Source: Chryseobacterium sp. BLS98 (GTDB taxonomy: Bacteria; Bacteroidota; Bacteroidia; Flavobacteriales; Weeksellaceae). From it: 33,734 nucleotides of DNA. Positions 17,680-24,862 of this stretch are shown here, piece by piece. How positions within the stretch are numbered: position 1 is the stretch's first letter; every line of letters begins with the position of its first letter. The stretch lies in NCBI RefSeq assembly GCF_001045445.1, contig NZ_LFNF01000006.1, positions 1-33,734 on the forward strand. The letters run 5' to 3'. The position numbers were made by a program, and so were the translations under genes. The notes beneath the pieces are model-generated. The model was not told the origin of the DNA. It saw only the letters and a program-made list of their open reading frames with translations, and made no database searches.

Positions 17680-18006
17680 TTATTTCAACTTTTCGTTGTT
17701 CTGATGCCGGTCCTTGTCACGGTCCGTTTTAATCTTCATTTTTTTGTCGAAGGCTTCCTGCAAATTCACTCCGGTTTGGTTGGCTAAACATAAAGTAACA
17801 AAAAGTACGTCTGCCAGCTCTTCACCAAGATCTTTACTTTTATCGCTTTCTTTTTCACTTTGCTCCCCATATCTTCTGGCAATGATGCGGGCTACTTCGC
17901 CTACTTCTTCGGTCAGCATGGCCATATTCGTCAGTTCATTGAAATAGCGGACTCCTATGGTTTTGATCCATTCGTCAACCTGTTGCTGCAGTTGTGTGAT
18001 TTCCAT
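17680..18006 (-). CDS. MazG-like nucleotide pyrophosphohydrolase
   Basis: 108 residues, the size of single-domain MazG-like enzymes that hydrolyse nucleoside triphosphates to monophosphates. The metal-binding pattern ExxE...ExxD is clear: EEVGE (E34, E37) and EELADVLF (E63, D66). The start codon shares one base with the stop of the upstream lipoprotein gene (TAATG), so translation is probably coupled. It is likely a housekeeping enzyme. Confidence 0.93.
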   Translation of the reverse strand: MEITQLQQQVDEWIKTIGVRYFNELTNMAMLTEEVGEVARIIARRYGEQSEKESDKSKDLGEELADVLFVTLCLANQTGVNLQEAFDKKMKIKTDRDKDRHQNNEKLK

Positions 18007-19415
18007 TATTGATAAGCTCCAAGAGTAGGGTTTGTTGTTCTCGATACATTCACAATATCAAAAGGTACTGTTCCTGCTACTGTCACGTTTCCTTTTCCTC
18101 TTGCCGGAGATGCGGTTTTTACCCTTAGGTTCATCTTCGCTGCAAAGTAGTTGAGAAATTGAGGATCTTCATTCTTGATGCTCTGTATTACTCTTACATT
18201 ATTATCAAAAGGGAAACCGGCTTCAGGCACCCCTGAGTATTTGATGAGTGAGTTCTGGATCAGGAACTCAAACTGCTGCCCCGGAGTCTGCTCAAAATTG
18301 ACAGAATTATCTCTGTCTGAAAATACAATGCTGTTTTTTATATCAAGACGTTGAAGTGCCCCTTGTTCTGTGGTCCCGGCAGCATTCTTCCATTCATTGG
18401 TTGCTGTGATCCCGTTTCTGTTAAAGGATCCCATGGTTTTAGAATAATTGGCAATCGTAGCATGGGTATAGCTGTGGTTTCCACCTCTGAAAATCCCGAT
18501 ACATGATTCACCGCAATTGTTCATTACCAGGTTTTTGGCAGTCACTGTTGATCCTACTGCATAAATACCGTATTCGAAGAAAGTATGGATGAATGAATTG
18601 CTGATATTGGCTGTATTCTGTTTCATGTCAAACCCTCTTGTCCCTCCGAAAAGTCTTGCAAAATTCATATTCAGGGTGGAGTTGGGTTCCATCCGGATAG
18701 AATTCCAGTTCTTAGGAATAGTGTCGTAATATGGGTCATTTCTGTCTCCGCGCAGGATTACCTCATTGTCAAAAACACCGTTGATATTCAGGGTTGCACC
18801 GGATGATACTTTCATGCCGCTGTTTTTGTGGAAGTAAACTTTGGTTCCCGGCTGGATATCCAGGGTAATATTAGGATCGATAGTAAGATTTCCGTAGATG
18901 ATCTTGGCTTTGTTGTTATTCCATGTGGTATGGGTAGAAATTACATTGGGATTAGTAGGCGTTTCGATGAAAAATTCAGCATCCTGCACTACTGAGAATA
19001 GGGTCACATGCTGTTGTCCTGCACCGCTGCTGAAAAGAATTTTGTCTTCGGCAATAGCTTCAGGACCCGTAGCTTCAGGGGCTATTTCCACAAAAATATA
19101 CATGCTGTCCTTCTTTCTCAACGGAACATCTTTGAAATCATAGCCCGGCTTTCCGTCTACATTGATCCTGTATAGTGATGAGCTTCCTTTTTCCAGATTA
19201 ATTCTTGGAATAAGAACATCCTTATCTTCATTATTATATACTTTTACAACGTAAGTTTCAGAACGTACCTGGTGATAGACCGTGTCGCAGAATACCGTAT
19301 CCTTTGAGAAACTCAGCTGCTGTGAAGGAGCATCAAAGGTAATATCATCCTTATTACACGATACTGCTACAAGAAGCATCCAAAATGAAAAAGCCAGTAA
19401 TAGTTTGAATTTCAT
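18006..19415 (-). CDS. Lipoprotein with right-handed beta-helix repeats
   Basis: 469 residues. The lipobox LLVAVSC puts the lipid on Cys20. Residues about 25-150 are an Ig-like beta domain (PRINLEKGSSSLYRINVDG, then a SGAGQQHVTLFS strand). Residues about 165-400 are a solenoid: YGNLTIDPNITLDIQPGTKV, SGATLNINGVF, then repeated N-S/T-x-V/I units such as ITATNEW, LDIKNSIVF and FLIQNSLIK, typical of parallel beta-helix proteins. A short tail PARGKGNV-TVPFDI-TNPTLGAYQ matches the end of polymorphic-outer-membrane-type proteins. I see no catalytic motif. It leads the operon with the MazG-like gene and aroA. Confidence 0.85.
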   Translation of the reverse strand: MKFKLLLAFSFWMLLVAVSCNKDDITFDAPSQQLSFSKDTVFCDTVYHQVRSETYVVKVYNNEDKDVLIPRINLEKGSSSLYRINVDGKPGYDFKDVPLRKKDSMYIFVEIAPEATGPEAIAEDKILFSSGAGQQHVTLFSVVQDAEFFIETPTNPNVISTHTTWNNNKAKIIYGNLTIDPNITLDIQPGTKVYFHKNSGMKVSSGATLNINGVFDNEVILRGDRNDPYYDTIPKNWNSIRMEPNSTLNMNFARLFGGTRGFDMKQNTANISNSFIHTFFEYGIYAVGSTVTAKNLVMNNCGESCIGIFRGGNHSYTHATIANYSKTMGSFNRNGITATNEWKNAAGTTEQGALQRLDIKNSIVFSDRDNSVNFEQTPGQQFEFLIQNSLIKYSGVPEAGFPFDNNVRVIQSIKNEDPQFLNYFAAKMNLRVKTASPARGKGNVTVAGTVPFDIVNVSRTTNPTLGAYQ

Positions 19416-19436
19416 CGAAATTAAAGTTTAAGATTT

Positions 19437-19444
19437 CAAATTTA
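19437..19444 (-). promoter_or_regulatory. Promoter -7 box for the lipoprotein operon
   Basis: TAAATTTG on the minus strand, 22 bases before the lipoprotein start, matches TAnnTTTG. The -33 position is poor. It is divergent from the L31 promoter some 50-80 bases away. Confidence 0.4.
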
Positions 19445-19492
19445 ACGAAAATACTTTGAATTTCTTATCAAGAAAAAATATTGGAGAGGGTA

Positions 19493-19523
19493 TTTGTATA
19501 TTTCAAAAAATGTTGTACTTTTG
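19493..19523 (+). promoter_or_regulatory. Promoter of the L31 gene
   Basis: TTTG (19493-19496), a 19-base spacer and TACTTTTG (19516-19523) followed by C match the Bacteroidota promoter consensus exactly. Transcription would start near 19530, giving a leader of about 64 bases. Confidence 0.65.
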
Positions 19524-19593
19524 CAACCTAAAATTAGCAGAGAAATACCATTACTATTTCGAAAGCAAACTTTAATTTTTTAAAAATTGTATT

Positions 19594-19845
19594 ATGAAAA
19601 AAGGAATCCACCCAGAAAATTATAGACTTGTTGTTTTCAAAGATATGAGTAACGACGAGGTGTTTCTTTGCAAATCTACTGCAGAAACTAAAGATACTAT
19701 TGAATACGAAGGACAAGAATATCCATTGATCAAAATGGAAATCTCTTCAACTTCTCACCCTTTCTATACTGGTAAAGTGAAATTAGTAGACACTGCAGGT
19801 AGAGTTGATAAGTTTATGAACAAATACAAAAAATTCGCTAAGTAA
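19594..19845 (+). CDS. rpmE2: Type B 50S ribosomal protein L31
   Basis: 83 residues. MKKGIHPENYRLVVFKDMSN, then EGQEYPLIKMEISSTSHPFYTG and VDKFMNKYKKFAK are diagnostic of the type B form, which lacks the CxxC zinc-binding cysteines of type A (a single Cys here). It is a component of the large ribosomal subunit at the intersubunit bridge. The gene is monocistronic with its own promoter and terminator. Confidence 0.98.
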   Translation: MKKGIHPENYRLVVFKDMSNDEVFLCKSTAETKDTIEYEGQEYPLIKMEISSTSHPFYTGKVKLVDTAGRVDKFMNKYKKFAK

Positions 19846-19867
19846 TTTTTTGTTACCCAACTATATG

Positions 19868-19897
19868 AAGCCTTCCAATTTATTGGGAGGCTTTTTT
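19868..19897 (+). terminator. Terminator after L31 gene
   Basis: AAGCCTTCCAA (19868-19878) pairs with TTGGGAGGCTT (19883-19893, one wobble), followed by a run of Ts. Confidence 0.9.
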
Positions 19898-19987
19898 ATG
19901 ATGCAAATTAATAGAACTGTTAAGATAAAACAGAATCCTCTAATTTTCAGATTCTAATTTCTAACTTTTCTTTCGGGCTATTTTTTG

Positions 19988-19995
19988 TATTTTTG
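19988..19995 (+). promoter_or_regulatory. Promoter -7 box for the GlmU-like gene
   Basis: TATTTTTG fits TAnnTTTG, about 80 bases before the start codon. The -33 element is a weak TTTC near 19971. Confidence 0.4.
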
Positions 19996-20074
19996 TTCTG
20001 AATGGAAATTAGAAGGGTGAAGCTTTTACGTTTCAGCCTCTAAATCCTGACTTCTAATTTTTAACCTTTACACA

Positions 20075-21235
20075 ATGCAATTAGTATTTTCAGATGCCCA
20101 ATATTGGGAAGATTTTCTTCCGCTTACTTTTACCCGTCCTGTTGCCGCCATGAGATGCGGAATCCTGACTTTTTCCGAACGATGGCAGAAAATTCTGGAA
20201 AATAATGAAGTTTCCTATTTCACAGAAAATTATCTTCAGAATAAATTTAAGAACCCCGAAGAAAAAGAAAGCCTTTTCCTGGTTGCTAATTTTTTACCTA
20301 CAGAAACAGTGATCCGCCAAATCAAGGAACTTAAGCCGGGTGAAGCACTTGTTTACGAAGATGAACTTATTGCAGCAAGGATCAATATGAAAGGATTTTC
20401 TCTGAATCAGATCGAAAAGATGACGGATATTAAAGAGAATTTAACTTTCTTTAAAAAGCCTTCAGATCTGTTTACCTATAATCATCTTGCCATAGATTTT
20501 GACTTCAATTTACTGACTGCAGGAAGAACGTCACAGGAATTATCTTCCACTAACGGATTTTTAGGTGATAAAAAAGACCTGTTCATTGAAGAAGGAGCCC
20601 AGATAGAATTCTCTACGATCAACACGAAAACCGGAAAGATTTATATCGGAAAAAATGCTGAGGTAATGGAAGGCTGTAACCTTCGTGGGCCTATTTCGCT
20701 GGGAGAGGATTCTAAGTTTAATCTAGGATCTAAAATTTACGGAGCTACTACCATTGGCCCGCATTGCAAAGTCGGAGGCGAGGTCAATAATATTATCATA
20801 TTTGGCTATTCAAGTAAAGGACATGAAGGGTTCGTCGGGAATTCTGTCATCGGAGAATGGTGTAATTTCGGTGCTGATACCAATTCTTCTAATCTTAAAA
20901 ACAACTACAGCCCGGTAAAACTCTGGAATTACAGAACAAAAGCTTTTGAAGATACAGGACTTCAGTTCGCAGGTTTGATCATGGGTGATCATTCTAAAAC
21001 AGCCATCAATACCCAATTGAATACAGGAACCGTGGTGGGTGTTGCCTCCAATATCTTTAAGCCGGGATTTCCGCCAAACCTTGTGGAAAATTTCTCGTGG
21101 GGCGGAGGTAAAGATGATGAGAAATTTAAACTGGATAAAGCTTATGAAGTTGCCGAAAGGGCAATGGGAAGAAGAAAAGTGGCTTTAGCAGATGAAGATA
21201 AAGCGATATTGAAACATATTTTTGATACCTATTAA
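20075..21235 (+). CDS. GlmU-family sugar-phosphate nucleotidyltransferase/acyltransferase-like protein
   Basis: 386 residues. The N-terminal part (1-175) is a divergent nucleotidyltransferase fold that begins with LPLTFTRPVAAMRCGILTF, characteristic of the alternative GlmU family of Bacteroidota. From about 180 to 350 there are left-handed beta-helix hexapeptide repeats (IYIGKNAEVMEG, ISLGEDSKFN, TTIGPHCKVGG, IIIFGYSSKGHEGFVG, SVIGEWCNFG, GLIMGDHSKTAIN). The family is thought to make or modify activated amino sugars; the exact substrate is unproved. The usual pyrophosphorylase loop is not obvious at the N-terminus, so the acyltransferase half may matter most. Confidence 0.9.
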   Translation: MQLVFSDAQYWEDFLPLTFTRPVAAMRCGILTFSERWQKILENNEVSYFTENYLQNKFKNPEEKESLFLVANFLPTETVIRQIKELKPGEALVYEDELIAARINMKGFSLNQIEKMTDIKENLTFFKKPSDLFTYNHLAIDFDFNLLTAGRTSQELSSTNGFLGDKKDLFIEEGAQIEFSTINTKTGKIYIGKNAEVMEGCNLRGPISLGEDSKFNLGSKIYGATTIGPHCKVGGEVNNIIIFGYSSKGHEGFVGNSVIGEWCNFGADTNSSNLKNNYSPVKLWNYRTKAFEDTGLQFAGLIMGDHSKTAINTQLNTGTVVGVASNIFKPGFPPNLVENFSWGGGKDDEKFKLDKAYEVAERAMGRRKVALADEDKAILKHIFDTY

Positions 21236-21240
21236 TATTG

Positions 21241-21265
21241 AAGGCCTCCATTTCGGAGGCTTTTG
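21241..21265 (+). terminator. Terminator after GlmU-like gene
   Basis: GCCTCC (21244-21249) pairs with GGAGGC (21255-21260), extended by A-T pairs, followed by TTTT. Confidence 0.8.
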
Positions 21266-21630
21266 TTATTTGTAATATTAAGTATTGAATTATTTGTTCT
21301 CCCTCAGATTACACAGATTTTCACAGAACATCATGCCTGCCGGATCTTCATCATAAAAGAAAATTTTATTGAATCTACGATTAAAAAAATCTGTGAAAAC
21401 CTATATTATTTGCGGAAATTAAAAAAGTTATAGAGCTAAAGCTGATTATAAGATTTTCAAATTATCTTTTTTAAAGAAAAAATAGTTAGTTTTATAAGCA
21501 TCACAGAAACTCCTTTGTAAGCTGGTTTTATCAGAATTCAGAAGGAGAAAAAATATAAAATCATTATTTTTTTAAAATGTAATGTAATAGAATTAAGATT
21601 TTAATTGTCTTACCTATAGAAACAAAACTC
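21266..21630. other. Intergenic region with a degenerate inverted repeat
   Basis: No gene seen in these 365 bases before the sigma factor gene. AGATTTTCACAGA (21315-21327) and its near inverse TCTGTGAAAACCT (21390-21402, one mismatch) form arms 62 bases apart. They resemble decayed CACAGATTTTCACAGA elements seen between flavobacterial genes. I could not place a standard TAnnTTTG promoter before 21631; the sigma operon may use its own ECF-type promoter. Confidence 0.45.
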
Positions 21631-22140
21631 ATGACCCAAGAAACTTTCAAGAATACGGTGTTTATTCTCAAAGACGAGATGTATCGTTTTGCGAAAAGAT
21701 TCGTTATGAGCAGTGATGAGGCAGAAGATGTGGTGCAGGACCTGATGGTAAAGTTCTGGCAGAAGAAAGAGGAACTCGGGCAGTTTGGAAATTTAAAATC
21801 CTACGCTTTGAAATCCGTCCGGAACGAATGCCTAAACCGGCTGAAGCACCATGATGTGAAGTTAGGATTTGCAGATTTGCAGCTTCACCGCTCGGAATTG
21901 TACAGCATGGACATCAATAATCTCAAGGAGCATATTATAGGTTTTATCAACCAGCTCCCGGAGAAACAGAAAATGGTAATCCATCTGAAGGACGTAGAAG
22001 AATATGAAGTCTCGGAAATCTCCGAAATGATGGAAATGGAAGAAAATGCAGTCAGGGTTAACCTGATGAGGGCGAGACAAAAAGTAAAAGAACAAATATC
22101 ACAACTGATGAGCTATGAACAAAGATCAATTTCAGAATAA
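21631..22140 (+). CDS. ECF-type RNA polymerase sigma factor
   Basis: 169 residues, the usual length. Region 2 is visible in MYRFAKRFVMSSDEAEDVVQ then DLMVKFWQKKEEL (about 17-50), followed by LKSYALKSVRNECLNRLK. Region 4 is INQLPEKQKMVIHLKDVEEY, then EVSEISEMMEMEENAVRVNLMRARQKVKE (about 110-155), a helix-turn-helix. It directs polymerase to a small regulon; the downstream genes are likely among its targets. The last 26 bases overlap the next gene. Confidence 0.95.
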   Translation: MTQETFKNTVFILKDEMYRFAKRFVMSSDEAEDVVQDLMVKFWQKKEELGQFGNLKSYALKSVRNECLNRLKHHDVKLGFADLQLHRSELYSMDINNLKEHIIGFINQLPEKQKMVIHLKDVEEYEVSEISEMMEMEENAVRVNLMRARQKVKEQISQLMSYEQRSISE

Positions 22141-22783
22141 ATACAATGAAATCTTCCACGAGATAAAGGAAGAAAAGATGGAGTGGAGTTTTGAAGATTT
22201 TCTTCAGAAAGCAGAAGGCGGAGATTCGGAATCGAATGAAGCTCCTATTATCCCGCTTCAGAAAAATAAGCCTTCCTTCCCGAAATGGTTCTGGATGGCT
22301 GCCGGATTAGTGCTTCTTTTCTGTGTCGGTTTTTTGTTGAATGATTACCGTACAGGGGTAGCTGAAAGAGAAAAACTGGTAAAAGATGAGGTTTTAAAAC
22401 AAAAATCAAGCTTTATTGAAGAAAATAATGACCATCAGGAGCAGGTAGCAGTTAACCATACCGATTCCATTTCCGGAACCAAAAAAGACTCTCTTTTTCA
22501 GGAAAATTCAGTAGCAGAAAAAGATGTGATGGATGAAATCCTGCCGAAAAGAGGAAGACTGAAAAAAGAATTAAAACCGAGGTTTGTAGATAATTCCTCA
22601 TATAAAAATAAAAAAACTTTAAAGGATTCCACAGGTTACAAAGACTCTTATGTTATTGTAAACGGTAAAAGGATCGAAAATGTAGATGAGGCTATCAATG
22701 TCACTAAATATTCATTTCAGGTATTTGCGAATAATGTCAGTGAAAAATTGGTTCAACCGACAGTGGTAAACGACGATTATTAA
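22115..22783 (+). CDS. Single-span membrane protein, probable anti-sigma factor
   Basis: 222 residues. A charged cytoplasmic N-terminus (1-55, with WSFEDFLQKAEGG) precedes one membrane span at about 59-75 (WFWMAAGLVLLFCVGFLL), then a Lys/Glu-rich outer part. Its start lies 26 bp inside the sigma gene, so the two are translationally coupled. Placement, size and topology fit a Bacteroidota anti-sigma factor. No zinc-binding HxxxCxxC motif is seen, so it would not be a ZAS type. The signal sensed is unknown. Confidence 0.8.
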   Translation: MNKDQFQNKYNEIFHEIKEEKMEWSFEDFLQKAEGGDSESNEAPIIPLQKNKPSFPKWFWMAAGLVLLFCVGFLLNDYRTGVAEREKLVKDEVLKQKSSFIEENNDHQEQVAVNHTDSISGTKKDSLFQENSVAEKDVMDEILPKRGRLKKELKPRFVDNSSYKNKKTLKDSTGYKDSYVIVNGKRIENVDEAINVTKYSFQVFANNVSEKLVQPTVVNDDY

Positions 22784-22845
22784 ACAAAAAATAGATTATG
22801 CTCCTGATCAGGCACAAATAATCAGCTTAAAATAAAAATTGACTC

Positions 22846-24126
22846 ATGAAAAAAATATTTATAATATTCGCGCTCGCTTTTTCCCATTTCTTTACCATGT
22901 ATGGTCAGAGGGATAAATTCGACATGCTTTTCGACAGATATCAGGAAGTGGAAGGAGTTACCTCCATTAAAATTGCAAAACCGATGTTCGGCATGCTCAG
23001 CAGCCTTAATATTGACGATTCCCAGCTGGATCAGATTAAGCCCCTGCTTTCGAAGATTAACGGATTGAAAATCCTTATTACGGAAAACCCGGAAAATGTT
23101 AATACTACAGAAGGCCGTAAAGTTCAGGATAACCTTTCCAGACTAAGCAAAGATGTTTCGGTATATTTAAAAAACCTTAACTACAACGAAATCATGTCCG
23201 TTAATAATTCAGGAGCAAAGATTAAGTTTCTTTCTGCCGATGCGAAAGACGGAATATTGGATGACCTTTTACTGAGTATCGACGGAGGCAAGGGAGAAAA
23301 CATCCTGGTGATGCTGGACGGGAAACTTTCTATGGATGATGTGAATAAAATCATTAATTCCAGTGAAACCAAAACCAATCCTGTAACCAACCTCAGAAGC
23401 AGTCTTACTTCCGATAATAATTCTTCATACCTTAACGGGGAAGCAAGAAATGTTGGAGAATTTTCAGGAATCAATGTAAGCACAGGAGTAAACGTGGTTT
23501 TCAAACAGGAAAGTCCAACCAATGTGAAAGTGATCGCCGATGCGGATAAACTTCAATACATCATTACAAAAGTAGAAAATGGGGTATTAAAAGTTTATGT
23601 AGATAATAAAGGGACAAAGAACCTCAAGTTTAAGAACTTAAGCGTTAATATTTCATCTCCGAGAATGGATAATATCAAAGTATCTTCAGGGGCGAACTTT
23701 AACGTGGTGAACGCTATCAAAGAAAATAACCTGGCTATTGATGTATCATCCGGAGCCAACGTAAAAGGAGATTTTAAGATCGACAATACATTAGATATCG
23801 GAACTTCATCCGGGGCTAATATCAGAGCGGGAGTTACAGCGGGAACTATTACAGTAAAGGCATCAAGCGGATCCAATACCGCGATTGAAGGAAGAGCTGA
23901 TTCCGGAATTATAGACATCAGCAGTGGTGCACTTTGTAAAGCCGATGATTTAAGATTGAATAATCTTGAGGCAGAAGCTACATCAGGAGCCAATCTTTCA
24001 GTAAATGTTTCTGCGAAGCTGAAAGTAAAAGCCTCTTCAGGAGGAATTGTAAAATATAAAGGAAGACCGGAAATAGAATCCAATATCAACAAAACATCGG
24101 GAGGAGCCCTAAAACCTATCGACTAA
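22846..24126 (+). CDS. Exported protein with DUF4252 and DUF2807 domains
   Basis: 426 residues with a signal peptide ending near FTMYGQ. Residues about 25-180 match DUF4252 (KFDMLFDRYQEVEGVTSIKI, and ILVMLDGKLSMDDVNKIINS). Residues about 205-415 are a DUF2807 head domain of right-handed repeats: GINVSTGVNVVFKQ, then VKVSSGANFNV-type units (VSSGANVKG, TSSGANIRAG, KASSGSNTA, DISSGALCK, ATSGANLSV). DUF2807 is thought to form an extracytoplasmic beta-solenoid of unknown role. The two families are usually on separate proteins, so this is a fusion. It lies 62 bp after the probable anti-sigma gene. Confidence 0.88.
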   Translation: MKKIFIIFALAFSHFFTMYGQRDKFDMLFDRYQEVEGVTSIKIAKPMFGMLSSLNIDDSQLDQIKPLLSKINGLKILITENPENVNTTEGRKVQDNLSRLSKDVSVYLKNLNYNEIMSVNNSGAKIKFLSADAKDGILDDLLLSIDGGKGENILVMLDGKLSMDDVNKIINSSETKTNPVTNLRSSLTSDNNSSYLNGEARNVGEFSGINVSTGVNVVFKQESPTNVKVIADADKLQYIITKVENGVLKVYVDNKGTKNLKFKNLSVNISSPRMDNIKVSSGANFNVVNAIKENNLAIDVSSGANVKGDFKIDNTLDIGTSSGANIRAGVTAGTITVKASSGSNTAIEGRADSGIIDISSGALCKADDLRLNNLEAEATSGANLSVNVSAKLKVKASSGGIVKYKGRPEIESNINKTSGGALKPID

Positions 24127-24138
24127 AAAATAATCACC

Positions 24139-24639
24139 ATGAAAACTCTAAAAAACATTTTTCTCGGAACCTTTATATTGTTGATGCTTCAATCCTGTCT
24201 GCCTTCAGGAAGACCTAATATGGACTTTGTCAGACAGTCGGAGTATGATTTTAAGGGAGCAAAATTTGTCAGCTTCAATGTTCCTGTATTTATGGCGAAA
24301 CCTTTTATTAAAAAAGCTTTGAGGGAAGATGGTGAAAGTGAAGAAGTGATCAGTTTGATCAAGAAAGTTTCCAAAATAAAAATAATGACGGTAGATAACG
24401 GGAACAAAGATATGCTGAACGAATATTCCAAATATCTGAACAATAATGATTTTGAAGAATGGGCTACCATAAAGCACAACGGTGAAAACGTCAATGTAAG
24501 AGTAAAACAGAACGGTGAAACCATTAAAAACATGATGATCACCGTAAATTCAGACAAAGAACTTGTCTTTGTGGATGTTAGAGGGAGTTTTACAGCAAAT
24601 GATATTTCAAAGATGATTAACGCTGCTACAGATAAATAG
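24139..24639 (+). CDS. DUF4252 lipoprotein
   Basis: 166 residues. The lipobox LMLQSC gives Cys20 as the lipid site. The rest matches DUF4252 (FVSFNVPVFMAKPFIKKALR, then KIMTVDNGNKDMLNEYSKYL, ELVFVDVRGSFTANDISKMI), paralogous to the N-terminal part of the preceding protein. It starts 13 bases after it, so both belong to the sigma operon. Function unknown; it probably sits at the periplasmic face or outer membrane. Confidence 0.9.
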   Translation: MKTLKNIFLGTFILLMLQSCLPSGRPNMDFVRQSEYDFKGAKFVSFNVPVFMAKPFIKKALREDGESEEVISLIKKVSKIKIMTVDNGNKDMLNEYSKYLNNNDFEEWATIKHNGENVNVRVKQNGETIKNMMITVNSDKELVFVDVRGSFTANDISKMINAATDK

Positions 24640-24743
24640 CTCATTGATAGTCATTTATTATGGAGAAATCTATCAGAGAAAAAAGATTATTCAATAACTG
24701 AAAACAAGTAGTTTCATATACTAAATTTATTTTGTACGACAGG

Positions 24744-24769
24744 CCGTTCTGAAAAAGAACGGTTTTTTT
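24744..24769 (+). terminator. Terminator of the sigma factor operon
   Basis: CCGTTCT (24744-24750) pairs with AGAACGG (24756-24762) over a five-base loop, followed by seven Ts. Confidence 0.85.
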
Positions 24770-24817
24770 CATTTAAGTTATTGATTATTAAATTTTATTT
24801 AAACTATTGAAAAGGAT

Positions 24818-24848
24818 TTTCATATCTCGTCAAAATAGCCTAATTTTG
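24818..24848 (+). promoter_or_regulatory. Promoter of guaB
   Basis: TTTC (24818-24821), a 19-base spacer and TAATTTTG (24841-24848) followed by C. The box ends 14 bases before the ATG, so the leader would be about 10 bases. Confidence 0.5.
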
Positions 24849-24862
24849 CAAAGAAAGTAAAG

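Noticed and set aside
23595..24092. A 165-codon minus-strand frame opposite the DUF2807 repeats.
   Set aside because: The repeated SSGA codons of the plus strand read as a repeated antisense pattern; it is a shadow of the repeats.
24189..24644. A 151-codon minus-strand frame opposite the DUF4252 lipoprotein.
   Set aside because: No start context or motif; the plus-strand lipoprotein is well supported.
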